From positions 16,103,035-16,167,034 of the forward strand of contig CM028903.1 of the NCBI GenBank assembly GCA_016801885.1: a DNA stretch of 64,000 nucleotides. Reading direction: 5' to 3'. Below are positions 40,071-51,121 of this stretch, one piece after another; within the stretch, counting starts at the first letter, position 1, and the number at the start of each line of letters is the position of its first letter. The notes under the pieces were generated by a model that worked only from the letters and a program-made list of their open reading frames with translations, was not told where the DNA came from and did no database searches. A program made the translations under genes and the position numbers. This DNA is from Toxotes chatareus (Eukaryota > Chordata > Actinopteri > Toxotidae).

Positions 40071-42851
40071 ATTCATCTGACTGACTGACTGATGGAAATG
40101 TTGTTTTGAGTCTGAAAGTGAAGGAAATCATTATCAAGTGAATGAGCTTTCACCACAGTGCATCAGTGCGCCGGTGGGAGTCTTGATGCATTTTTGTGAC
40201 ACATTCAAAAAAACAGACCAGTAAACCTTTTGTTTCTGCTGCACCGTCAGAAGGAAATGCAAAAGCCACCATAATCCAGTATGTTATCACTGCGTTCACA
40301 TGTACACCGATGCATTCACCACTCCCACCCCTGCACACATGCACGAACCAAGAGGTCTACTCCACTGCTCTGCTGCGGTCAAAACGTATTAAAATTTAAA
40401 TGATTTCTACTCAGTCAGGCTCGCAGAGGGCATCAATGAACAACATATTACATCAGTCTATCAATTAATGAGCCAAGTATGATAAAAACTGCTGAGGCAG
40501 TTAAAATATTCTATTTTGGCCTCGATAGAACGGGACATCAAAGCTGGAGATAAAAGACTTCAGAGCACTTCATGTACCATAAGCACAGACTTTCAGCCAT
40601 TATTCATCAGCACGGAGATCGTTCCTGTTAATACAGACAAATACAAACTCCATTTTCAACCATCACTATCGACAGTGACAGTTAGACACGTGTTCTTTAA
40701 CTTGTGAAACACACATTTGTGTTTAAAGGGGATAAATAGTTAAAAAGCCCAACCCCTCGTGTGACCTGTGTGTGGGTTATGTGATGGAAGCTGCCGTAAC
40801 AAGCACATGAAAAAAAAAAAAAAAACACACGCACACGGGTACACACTGAGAAGCACACACATCCTTGCTTGTCATGCTTTCATCTACACTGCAGTGCCAG
40901 AGCAGATGGTGTGCACAACCCTGGGTTCACTTCCTGAAACAAAAAGAAACAGAGAGAGAAAGAGAGAGAGAGGATGGAGGGGGGATAGAGACTGTCTATC
41001 TCATCCTATACTGTCCATCCTGACGCATTACTGTCAGCAGAAGACAATGCAGCACTAGCTGATTAACACACACACACTCACAGGTATCGTCTCATCATCA
41101 TCTGCCTCTGTCTCTTTTTGTTTCCATCTCTCTCTTCTCTCCATCTTTTCTCCTATTGTTCCTATTGAGCAGACAGCAGAAACTCTAGCACATCTTCGTC
41201 TATTGTCACAAGTCATTTGCACCATCCTCTGCCTGCCTACTGAACTTTTAATGACAAACTGACAGGAAGATTGCACTGGCATATGGTTTGCCTTCCTATA
41301 GGAGACGATGTGTATAGGGGACTGTAAGTGATTTGTGCATAGTTATCTATGTCCGTGTGTGAGATTTCATTCTTACAGCTATAATATAAAAACATAAAAA
41401 CTGAAGTGTTTTTCAAAAAGGGGATTCAGTCAGTTGATCAAATCAGTTTATATCTGGACTTAGAATCCACATAATGAAAATATAGAGAACAAAACAGATA
41501 AATAATTTCCTGAAAAGCATTGCAAACAATAACCCACTGTCAACACTGACACTAGTCACCACATCTAAAGTTTGCGGCTTTTGGTGGGATGAACCCAGGT
41601 GTCAGTCATGCTGTTCTTTATGCTGGTCAGTGTGTACATACTGTATATTATCCAGCACTCTCCTGTACTGAACACGTGTCTTAAATATTGCTTATCACTG
41701 ACTGACATGTGGGTACATTTGTGCTAGCAAACATGACTAACGCTGTAAAATCCTGACACACAGAGCAACACCCTCATGGCGTCATTGTGAGAGACTGTAA
41801 GTCTCTGCATGCTGCTCTGTTTATTCCTACATCTCAGATGAGCAGTCAGACCTCCACAATTCAACACATCATCTGTGAAATGATGATCGAGATATTTGAC
41901 CTGATAGGGAAATATTCATTTTTTAAAAATGTTTCTTCCGTCGGTTCCGGTCTAAACGATGGCATGTGTTCTGAGTTAGATTTCCACTCGTGATTTGTTG
42001 TTGTGACGCTGCTCATAGCAGTGAATGTTCCCACAAGTCAAAAGGTCCCAAACGTACATCTCAGCAACATCGTAACACTCAGCTGTGACAGCGTGTTTCT
42101 TCTCAGCCCAAGAGCTTCTTTCAAATTCACACACAAAGGGTTTGCATCAAGATCAGGGGACATACTCACCATCTTAGTCTCTACCATTTGTATATTGCTC
42201 ACTTTTCCAGGATATTTCAGTGTTCCTCCTCTCCTCATCCATTATGCACAACAACTTTCACACAATAGTATGTAACTGAGATGTGTCTGAAGTGGCCATG
42301 GTCACTGGCATCATAGTGTTTCTCAGAGCCGCTGTCGTGTATGTTTCCAAGGCAGATCGATCAGTACTCTGAAGAGTCAAACCCTGTCAGGAAGTGTCAG
42401 GAGATTTCTCAGTTACAGACATGAGCCTGTCAGTTGTCACAGTCATGAGGCGCTGACCACCACAAACCTTCATGAAGCCAATGTCCTCATCATGCAAATC
42501 CAACAACGTCTGCTCCCAGTTCATTCAAAACTTTCAGACATGTGTTTGTTGGTCCTTTATGAGAAACACAGCAATGTGAGGTTCAGGGACAGACCCCGGA
42601 AAGACGCGTTTGGATGCTTCTAGCTCTACAGACTTGAATCCATCTGTTACTAGCAGGACAATTTGTTTTTAACTGAATGTCACCTGCCAGCTCTAGCTCT
42701 GTGAATTTCACTTTTGATCCAGGCACGCATCCTCGCTGCCCCCACCATTTATGATGTGTTTTTTTCCGATGCAGTCTGACGTGGCACCGAGCCACAGCCA
42801 GCACACTGCTCACCTGTCTAGCAGCTCTCATTACTGGTCAATCCACATCAC

Positions 42852-42916
42852 AGTCCACTTACGTTACATATTGTCTAGACCGCTTCAGAGTCGAGACAAT
42901 ATGTAATTTAAGGACT
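42852..42916. other. inverted repeat / hairpin
   Basis: Arms TTACATATTGTCT (42864-42876) and AGACAATATGTAA (42894-42906) are perfect complements. Pairing extends inward by three bases after one mismatch, leaving a 9-base loop. It extends outward through AGTCC..TT against AAGGACT with a two-base bulge. The whole fold spans about 65 bases. It could be a pre-miRNA-like hairpin, a small element's ends, or chance. Confidence 0.5.
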
Positions 42917-43477
42917 CCACAATATTTTTTCTCTAGTCTTGAGCAGTGTTATGACAGTCCACACCAAAGTGTTCAAGATAAAATTTGTAATGCATTGTAA
43001 TGCTGAAATTAAGAAGAGGTGCATGTTTGAACTATTGTAAGAGACACGTTACATTGTGTTAATGTTCAGCTTCTTTCACTGCTGCCCTGTTGAACAATTA
43101 GTTTCAAGAGCGCTTATATTTCCATTTATAGCAGAGCACATACAACACATCTGGCAGAGTACAAAAAAGCTGAGAAAGAGCATGCATTGTGAGAAGCCAA
43201 TAAACTGAGTTACTAAAAAAACAGAAATCAATCACTAAACTATAAATAATGTTTCTGAGATTTTAAACAGACATTGTCCATAGGAGCTGTTTCAGATAAA
43301 GTCACTCATACTAATTATCGTTGTTAGAATCATCCCTTAAACGAGAGAAAGTAGAATTACAGTCTCGCAGCTGTACGCCTCCTCCAACCAGACCAAGTGA
43401 AAACTTAATAATAGGTATTAAGTGTATTTTATCATACTTAGCACATGGATTTTTGAGTTTTGGCCAAAAAATAGTTT

Positions 43478-43646
43478 TGTGGGGTCACAGTGACTTTGAT
43501 CTTTGACCTTTAACCACCAAATTAGAATCAGTTCATTTGTGCCAAATCTGAATAAATTCTCTCAAGGTGTTCCTGAGATATCACGCTCACCAGTATGGGT
43601 TGGACAGACTGAGAGACAACCCGAAAACATTGCACAAAGGCATAAA
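43478..43646. repeat. dispersed fish repeat (GACCTTTGACCACC type)
   Basis: Contains TGGGGTCACAGTGACTTTGA, CTTTGACCTTTAACCACCAA, GTGCCAAATCTGAA, CTCAAGGTGTTCCTGAGATA and GACAACCCGAAAACAT. The order of phrases matches a very common fish dispersed repeat. The usual GC-rich end after the ACCCGAAAACAT phrase is missing here. Confidence 0.65.
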
Positions 43647-44423
43647 CATGTCTGTGAATGAAAAATTCACTCCCCCGCCAAGTCTTTTGCATCATTAACC
43701 TATTTCACCATCCACAGAGCATGACAAGCACCCTCATTTTATCCATGAGGTCTGCAGAACTTTCATTTGGCAGCTTCTACACATCAAAGTCCAAGAACAA
43801 CCTCAAATCTACCTACAGCAGCTAAACTGTCACCGGATTTAGGCCTGATAGTGTCTGCTTTGACAACAAAAAGAGTTTTCTGAAGTGGCTTTATTTAGTA
43901 GAACATTAACACCGTCATATTTGCTGAATAGTCAGCGCTACCTTCAGCCTGCAAACTGCCACTATCTCTTCTCTGTGCGCACACAAAACTTGTCTTCATA
44001 GGCACTCTTAACACTGATCTGCAGAGCTTGGAAGGAAAGTAATGGCACCGTACTTTACATAAGAATCACAGCTTGAGGCTATGAGACTCAAACACACAAG
44101 TCCGCTGAGCAGCAGCACTGCTGAGGTCAAATCCGACTCAGACACTCTGCCTACACTGCAGAGCTGTCTCACCAAACCAGAGAGAGAGGCAGAGAGAAGA
44201 CGGAGAGCGAGAGAGAGAGAGGGAGAGAGGTAGGAAAAAGTGTTTAGGTGTGTGGGAGAGAAGCAGAAGAAAAAAAAAAAGAGTCCTCTTCCATTCATGG
44301 CATTTGAAAGCAGAATCTGAGCATTTGTGAAGAGGGCGAGAGGTTTGCGATTTGTGCCAGACAGAGACAAGTATGTCTATGTGAGAAAGTGAATAAGTGT
44401 AAATGAACTGTGGGGAGATAGAG

Positions 44424-44460
<37 letters not shown>
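44424..44460. repeat. (GAAA)n microsatellite
   Basis: About nine GAAA units, next to a GA-rich region at 44180-44230. Confidence 0.95.
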
Positions 44461-44461
<1 letters not shown>

Positions 44462-45268
44462 GAGGCATTGTGACAGAGCAGACAACAAACCCATAGGAAC
44501 TGTCAGGAAGCTCTCGGAAGGTAGCAGACAGCATTTTCTCATAAATCCTGACAGGTTTGCTTGTGACTTTCCAGTCTGAATGAGCAGCTTCTGTATGATT
44601 CTGGAGACTGAGGATCAAATTGGAAATGTGTAGCGTGAGCTCACTGAAAACATACTGCAGGCTTGGCAGAAGGTGCTTCAGATGGCGCTGGCAAGAATGG
44701 CTTTATGAAATGAAACAATCTGACAGCAACAAAGGGTGCATGAGCGGGGATTTTAAGGCAGAGAGGGGGAATCATGTGGTTTTCAGCGAGGCAATAGGTT
44801 ATCAACAAGATTTAAGGTTGTTTTCTTATTTACATAAAACGATTCTTGAAAGCCCTGCATAACAAATTCTTTAAGCAGAGGTGGGCAACATGGTTGAAAT
44901 CAGTGTTAAGATATCAGTATGGATATTTTTAAACATCATAACAAAGCAAATATGTGAAAAATCTGATATAAGACAATCAAAAAAATGTTTGGCTTGAACT
45001 CACATTAGACAAGACTCCAGGTACAGTGCACTTCTTATATACCTCCTGTCTTAATGTCTTTTCTAGCTCTTAACCCTAAAAGGTGTAAAAGAGTTGTTCA
45101 ACATGGGGAGTAGAGTTGAATTCCAAACTCACTTCTAATAAAAAATTGAGCAGCATAATAAAAGAATAATGAAGATGAAACAGCTGAGATGGACTGGATG
45201 AACAAACCAAACAAGACAACTTGTTTTTCAAGAACCTTGTCCCTTCAGTCAGTGAGCCCAGCGAAGTC

Positions 45269-45315
45269 CACACACACGCACACACACACGCACACGCACA
45301 CGCACACACACACAC
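45269..45315. repeat. (CA)n microsatellite beside the exon 1 donor
   Basis: CA repeat with CG interruptions. On the kcnab1 strand it reads as (TG)n starting about 24 bases into intron 1. Confidence 0.95.
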
Positions 45316-45338
45316 TCTTGAATCTGACATACACACAC

Positions 45339-45547
45339 CTGTACTTCATGCCCGTGTGTTTCCCCGTTGACTCCTTGAGTGAGATGTGCCGCGGGGTGAA
45401 GGAGCCAAAGCTGCGAGCAATGATGGCCACGGTGCGGAACTTGGCCCTGGCTTGGTTCACCACGTTGGGGCTGGTGGCGCTCTGCTTGCTGTGGTCTCCA
45501 TTGCCCCTCTTCAGGTTGTGGTCCGTACAGGCGATGGACACCTGCAT
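45339..45547 (-). CDS. kcnab1: kcnab1 exon 1, Kv-beta-1.1-specific N-terminus
   Basis: Encodes residues 1-69 plus two bases of codon 70. It starts MQVSIACT and ends at MKY plus a split Arg codon. Kv-beta-1 is a cytoplasmic beta subunit that docks under Shaker-type Kv1 channels. In the Kv-beta-1.1 splice form this N-terminus is the ball peptide that gives fast inactivation. The start is ATG at 45547-45545, with an in-frame TGA four codons upstream (45559-45557) and G at -3. Cys7, the residue tied to redox control of inactivation in mammals, is present. Kv-beta-3 shares the first residues and the MKYR end. The middle of this exon (PNVVNQARAKFRTVAIIARS, then HISLKEST) is that of Kv-beta-1.1. The ball-to-core linker seems about three residues shorter than the mammalian one, from memory. 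The donor follows as AG|GTGTGT. I cannot tell kcnab1a from kcnab1b. The larger frames overlapping this exon are shadows. Confidence 0.96.
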
Positions 45548-46700
45548 GGCTGAGCTTCAGGTGAGGGAGCAGAGCCCGGCACACAGAGGAAGAGTACAGA
45601 TGGGACAGTGGGAGCCTGTAAAGGAAGCCTTTAGTCTCAAAGAGCCTGTTTTTAAAATCTCTTGATTCAGCGTCTCGTACTCTCTTAGTCAAAGTCTGTG
45701 TTCTGGTCCTCCTGTTTCTTTTGAAGTTCTTTTTTCTCTGCTTGGAAATGAATTAAGTCTTCACGTCCTCACTTCAGTGCGTCGTGTTGTTCTGTGAGGC
45801 AAAAATAAAGCTGCGAAAGCTTTCCCTCTGTTCTTTTACTCTCACATCAAGTCTTCCATTTTAAGTCTTTCCTTGTAGAAGAGAAGAAGCAGAACAGGTC
45901 AATCATCAAAAGCCTGAAAAGAACAAAGACTCCTCAGTTCTTTGAGGGATCCCCAATTTATTCCCCCACCGGTCGTCCCTTCTCCTGTGTCCTGCCTCTG
46001 ATGCCGAGCCTCAGGAAATTGCCTAACAGGGTTTCAGCTGCAGAATGACAATCGGAGGAGGTGGAGAGAGTGCAGAGGGACAGCAGAGGAACAAAACAGA
46101 CGGAGAGAGAGTCAGAGATGCGACCCGGGCGCTGCGCTCTCCCTGGTCTGACTGTGGGAAGGAGAGAGCGTGAGCAGTAGCGTGTGAGAAAAGGGAGAGG
46201 AGGGTGAAGGAGGAAGAGACAGGGTCAGAGAACAGATAGAGGGGCAGAGAGGAAGGAAAAAAACAAGGGAAGAGGGGAGGAGGGGGGAGTCACTCTCAGG
46301 TCCTGGCAGGGTGCACCATCACACATCTGCCATCAGCACTTTTTCCTGTCTTGTCACTTCTTCTTCTTCTTCTCCTCCTCCTCCTCTCCTCGCTCTCCTG
46401 CTTCTTCTCCTTGCTCTCCCTCTTGCTCCCGCCTGCTGATGTTAATGCGTGTCACTAATGTGCTTGTGCCCCAGTTTCCCGCTCTTTCTCCCGTCTCCCC
46501 TTCTCCCTCGGTCTTCCACGCTCTCTGATATTTGTTCTCTGTCCGATATTTGGATGCGCTGCTCTTTTTTTTTTTCCTTCTTCCTGTTGTGTTTTTTCTC
46601 AGCAGGACAGCTCCTTTGCCGACAGCGCACCTTCAGGGAACTGAGAGGCATGTGGTGCAACACATAGCTCTCTCACTCTCTCTCTCACTCCCACTCTCTT
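45548..46700 (-). promoter_or_regulatory. kcnab1: probable 5' UTR and promoter side of Kv-beta-1.1
   Basis: Sequence just upstream of the Kv-beta-1.1 start codon. It is richer in CpG than the surroundings (for example around 46120-46140, with CCCGGGCG). On the minus strand it has long purine tracts, the complement of the (CTT/CTC)n and (CT)n runs at 46358-46738. I cannot place the transcription start or a TATA box. Frame 1 is open upstream of the ATG but has no AUG start. The call rests on position and composition only. Confidence 0.45.
46358..46432. repeat. (CTT/CTC)n pyrimidine tract
   Basis: CTT units passing into CTC units, then irregular CT-rich DNA. Reads as a GAA/GAG purine tract on the kcnab1 strand. 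Confidence 0.9.
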
Positions 46701-46738
46701 TCTGACTCGCTCTCGCTCTCTCTCTCTCTCTCTCTTCA
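46671..46738. repeat. (CT)n imperfect microsatellite
   Basis: CT-rich tract with scattered AC, CG and GA interruptions. Confidence 0.92.
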
Positions 46739-47647
46739 GCTCCCTCTCTACGTGTCTCACTCACCATCTCGCTCTGTTTTCACCTGTCACTTATCTTTGA
46801 GGGTTCCTTCCTCTTTTCCTCTACCAGTAATTTCCATGCAGCAAAGCTTTTGCCCTTTAGTCTCTCTGTACTCTGAACAGTATTCTCTCTATGGTATTCA
46901 TTCATTTTCCCACTTTTTTTTTTTAACTGTCTTTTTCTCTCTATTTTCTGGACCAGCAGTCACTCTGCACAAGTAACAAACAATAGTTGGCTCTGTGTCC
47001 CTCTGTTGTAGCAGGATAAATCCTGCTGCTATAACTGTGCCACCTTTTGGCAGTTCTCCCACTAAAAAGATCTGCCTGTTTGCTTTGCTTTGGAATTCAC
47101 CATACACAGGAAGAAAACATATATCTTGCAAAGTTGTTGTATTTATCTTCTTCAAAAGCCCAAATATTTTGTGCATGTTCTGCATGAGTACATACACACA
47201 AGAAAATGATGGAAAAGCTACAGTATTTGCAAGTCACAAACATATATTTGCTGACATAAAGTAATGTTTCTTTCCCCAAATCCCCACACACTGTACATAC
47301 AACCCCCCATAGGCAGCTACAAATCAAAGCAAACGAGAGGAGGATGGATGGACAAGATGGGGGAGGTGTGCAGAGATTGGGATCATGAGGAAGAAAATGA
47401 CTAAAAACACCAGGCTGAGGAGTAGCAGAGCTGAGAAGAGAGGGAATTAATGCATCTGTGTGTGTGTGTTTGATTACAGCACATCCAAATGTGTGCCTGC
47501 ACGTGGATGACTGTGTGTGCGCATGTGTGTGTGTTTGTCTGTTTACAGAGTAAGGTGTTTGTGTTGTGTGTGTGCTCTCCAGTAATTCTATAAGGGGTGT
47601 CAAGCCGAGGTAAATGGAGCATTTTGCTGCAGGGTCCCTCAACAGTC

Positions 47648-47707
<60 letters not shown>

Positions 47708-47720
47708 GCGTGTGCGTGTG
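47648..47720. repeat. poly-T then (GT)n(GTGC)n
   Basis: About 18 T residues, about 36 bases of GT, then GTGCGT units. Confidence 0.95.
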
Positions 47721-48238
47721 TGCATGCGTATATGTGGTGTAAATGTCAGCACTGCAATGTTAACACCTCCAAGTGTTGGACAGAATAGATAGACCCTGCT
47801 ATGTATGCATATTGCTTTGCTTTGTGTGTCTCTCTCTGTTGTCAGCAGATGCTTTTACTGTAACATCTGAACGAAAAAAAAACAAAAACAGGCTGTACCC
47901 GTAACAATATACAAGCAAGAAGACGTGGTTGTAAATGCCATGGAAATGTCATGCTAGCCCCGTGTTATCACTCTGGTTCTTCTTTCAAAACCAACATCCA
48001 AGCTGGAGGAGGGAGGTACAGAGGGAACAATAAGGACTTAGTTGTATAGCATATTTCTATATTTAAAGAACACATGATCTCTTCAGCACAGCCAGTTTAC
48101 TGAGCCACACATGCATTGTTTGTTTGGTTTTCTTCCAAAGCCATATAACATACCTTAGCTCACTCTGAGCACGGTAAACATTATATATAGAGGTAAATAC
48201 AAAACCCTTTTTTTTAACCCTTTTTGATCCTGACGGAA

Positions 48239-48475
48239 AAATCTCAAAAGCTATAGGACAGACTGCCATGAAATACCACAGAGATATTCATGGTTATGTT
48301 TGGACTTTGGTGGCCCCTTGAGTTTTCCTCTGGTGCCACTGCCTCTTTTTGAAATTGGCATTTATGATTTGGAGAGAAATATCTCCATGACTGTTACTGC
48401 ATGAACTGTCCTGACATTTTGGTACACACATCTGTGTGCCCCTCAGGACAAACTGCAATTACTGTGGTGATTTAA
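48239..48475. repeat. dispersed fish repeat with two related units
   Basis: Unit one begins ATCTCAAAAGCTATAGGACA and unit two begins ATCTCCATGACTGTTACTGC about 140 bases later. Each carries the same series of landmarks: a form of TTGCCATGAAAT, an ATTCATG or ACACATC phrase, and ACTTTGGTGG or ACTGTGGTGA. This resembles an abundant fish repeat whose monomers recur in tandem. Confidence 0.55.
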
Positions 48476-50711
48476 ATCAGGTGATGTCAGATCAACTAAT
48501 AAGCTAAGTACAAAGAACAAAGATTTGATGACCATATATTCAATGCTTTCAGTACTTTCTAACAGTTTGATGGTTTGACAGTGCCTCTGACACTGTTGTT
48601 CAGTACCAACAAAGTATCCATGTCTGGCTGCTGATATACTGACTAAGTAAGAGTCTTTCGGGATAAAGTGACCAAAGAAAACCAGGGTCAGGTGTTTTAA
48701 ACTGCTGTTTTCATTGATTTCAACACCACAAACACTCATGGTTTAATCCAGCAATCAGCCTTTTAACCATCTCAACCCCCATCTTCAAACCACTTCATCT
48801 TTTCTCAGAATACCTTTGTAAACATCAAAATAAAAGTTGTCTCTGAATAACAAGAATCTATATCTGACTGTATGTAGTGTGATACATATTGTGTATTGCT
48901 TATTGTGTATCATGCTGGCTTAGAGGAGGAGGTCAGATGGCATGGTTTTCTTTTTCTAATCCCATTTCAGTCCTTTGAAAATGAACTCCTCATATTACCT
49001 CCACTCATACTGCTGTACCACCCCTCCATTACTAAGAAGATGTACACAGCCTCGGATCAATCTCACACCTAATAGAAAAGCCGTTCTTCAGCAGCTCATT
49101 CCACATTGATCCCGTCCCACTCCTCAGGGGAATCGCAGATTCCCAACCAATTCCACACGTGGAACTGGAGCTGACTTAAAAACTCCTCCCTCTAATGAGG
49201 AGCGGAAAGAGTGCTGAGTGAAATAACAAAATTATGTGTGTGTGTGTGTGCATGTGGACGGGGCGTTGTGCTACACATCAGTCACTATCAAAACACCAAA
49301 GCTGCTGGACAAAATTTTCGCTACTATAGGGGAAAGAAAAAAAAACATTATCAGCCATTTGAATTAAGCATTATCATATTTTTGTCAGTAAATTAAATTG
49401 ACCAATTTGATGTTTAAATAGTGAATCACTCCTGTGATCCAAAGTGCCCAGTTCAAACAAACTTGTGTCTGTGTAGCTGTAATCCTCTTGGGTCACTGAA
49501 CTGAAAAAATCTGAACACCACAAATAAACCTGTGGCATGTTTTATTATATTATCTGAAACGCTGCACATTTATTACTCTGTTGCCCAGTAGAGGAGGCTA
49601 CAATTCACCTGCAGTCAATACCAGCAATCGTGTTTTATTAGAAGTTTTACAGCTACTCTGAAGAACGGAGAAGGGAAGCAAAGGTGAGCTCAGACAGATA
49701 CTGTATCTGATGAGGAGAAACTAAATGTCAATCCAAATGACAGCAGCTCTGCTGGTCTTTTCATCACTGGTGATTTTTGTGTACTGTAGGTCTTCCTGCC
49801 TACTTGTATTCTGCAGCAGCTATTGCTTGTACAATATGTGCTGTTTCCTTAGGCTCTACTGCAACTAAAAAAACTTTTCTAGAGTAGTCTTATTCCATGA
49901 AGTGATTGAACCCCAAAACATGGTGTTCTGTTTGGTTCCTGTCAAAATATGTCCTCATATTAATATATCCCTCTTGATTATGCCTACATGACCATTAAAC
50001 TCTGGTCACTGTTTCCCTGTCTCTTTTGGTTGTTAGTGATTTCCAGGCACAATTGTGATGTTACTGAGTTTTTAGCTGCAATTAAGTGCCCCTTATTTAT
50101 AATTATGCACACAAGGATTAAATCCTTTAAGTCAGAAAGTGCATCACCATGTCAAGAAACATGTAAAATGGGTGGAAATGAGTCACACTCTCCTACCAAT
50201 AAGGAGGAGGTGAAGAAGTCAGAGTCGATTATTAGTCAGCATTTAAAGGTCACTTACTGCTGCTCTGTTCCCTGAAATCTGCACCACGACATCAAGGGTC
50301 TGATTTAAAGATTAATGATAGGTCTGTGGCTGTGAATGTGTGCGTTCGCCAGGGAGGCAATGCATAACTCGTGTCAGACCACAACCATATACCACTCAAC
50401 TGACTCATTACCATTGTATTCTGGGATCTCTGGCTCTGCTCTTCCAGCTGAGTTAAACTCAAACTGATGCAGCAGTCAGCCTCTCAGTCTTTGCAGCTGA
50501 GTCCCATAACGGTAACCCTGTGGGTTTACAACACACCCCCATTTCTATGATCTATTAGTCAGGTTGCACATATTTTAAGGCCTTTTCACCATTCTTCTGA
50601 TTATCGTCTCTGTTTTGTTTTTGTTTTCCCAGCAGCTGCCCCGTAAGCAGCAAGTGATGACACACTCATAACTCTGAGTGTAAGGCAGCGACTGTGTCCT
50701 ACTTTTGCACC

Positions 50712-50787
50712 TGTGTGTGAGTGTGTGTGTGTGTGTGTGTGTGTCTGTGTGTATGTGTCTGTGTGTGTGAGTGTATGTGTGTGTGTT
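50712..50787. repeat. (TG)n interrupted microsatellite
   Basis: TG repeat with GA, TC and TA breaks. Confidence 0.94.
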
Positions 50788-51061
50788 CCACTTCATGCTG
50801 GGTTCAGCTTTGTCAGCAATGGCCCACACACATCATATTGAAATCCCCATGCCGTGAGATGCCCCTCACTGTGTGCATACTGTATGTTTGTATGTGTGTG
50901 AACATGTGTGTTTATCTTAAAAATTCTGTAGTGATGCATTACCACCCAAATGTCGAGCTTTCCTCAGGTCAATACTACTTGACCGAACACTGATGTATCA
51001 TTTCTGTGATACACATGAGGTTCCCAGCCAAGCTGTTCTTGCTGAGCAAGGGGTATGTAGT

Positions 51062-51062
<1 letters not shown>

Positions 51063-51107
<45 letters not shown>

Positions 51108-51121
51108 ACACACACACACAC
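51063..51121. repeat. (AC)n microsatellite
   Basis: About 59 bases of AC with one TAC break. Confidence 0.96.

Larger units (their letters stand above)
11727..45338 (-). other. kcnab1: kcnab1 intron 1
   Basis: About 33.6 kb between the Kv-beta-1.1 first exon and the first common exon. A very long first intron is typical of this gene; the human one is far longer. It begins GTGTGTGTATG and ends TTTTTGCAG on the minus strand. It contains many microsatellites, at least five dispersed-repeat fossils and a hairpin near 42.88 kb. I saw no alternative first exon of the Kv-beta-1.2 or 1.3 type and no nested gene. Confidence 0.85.

Noticed and set aside
44880..44980. Possible fish dispersed repeat with GTGGGCAACATGG
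   Set aside because: Only a short phrase matches what I remember; the rest is AT-rich and not specific.
45189..45665. 158-codon plus-strand frame through exon 1
   Set aside because: It is antisense to the verified Kv-beta-1.1 exon and includes a TH-repeat from the (CA)n array.
45249..45692. 147-codon minus-strand frame overlapping exon 1, possible overlapping upstream ORF
   Set aside because: The frame opens at TTG, not ATG, and contains no AUG before the main start. After splicing to exon 2 it would stop within eight codons. It is a shadow frame.
47097..47642. 181-codon minus-strand frame
   Set aside because: Its composition follows CA- and CT-rich low-complexity DNA; no family motif and no splice-supported structure.
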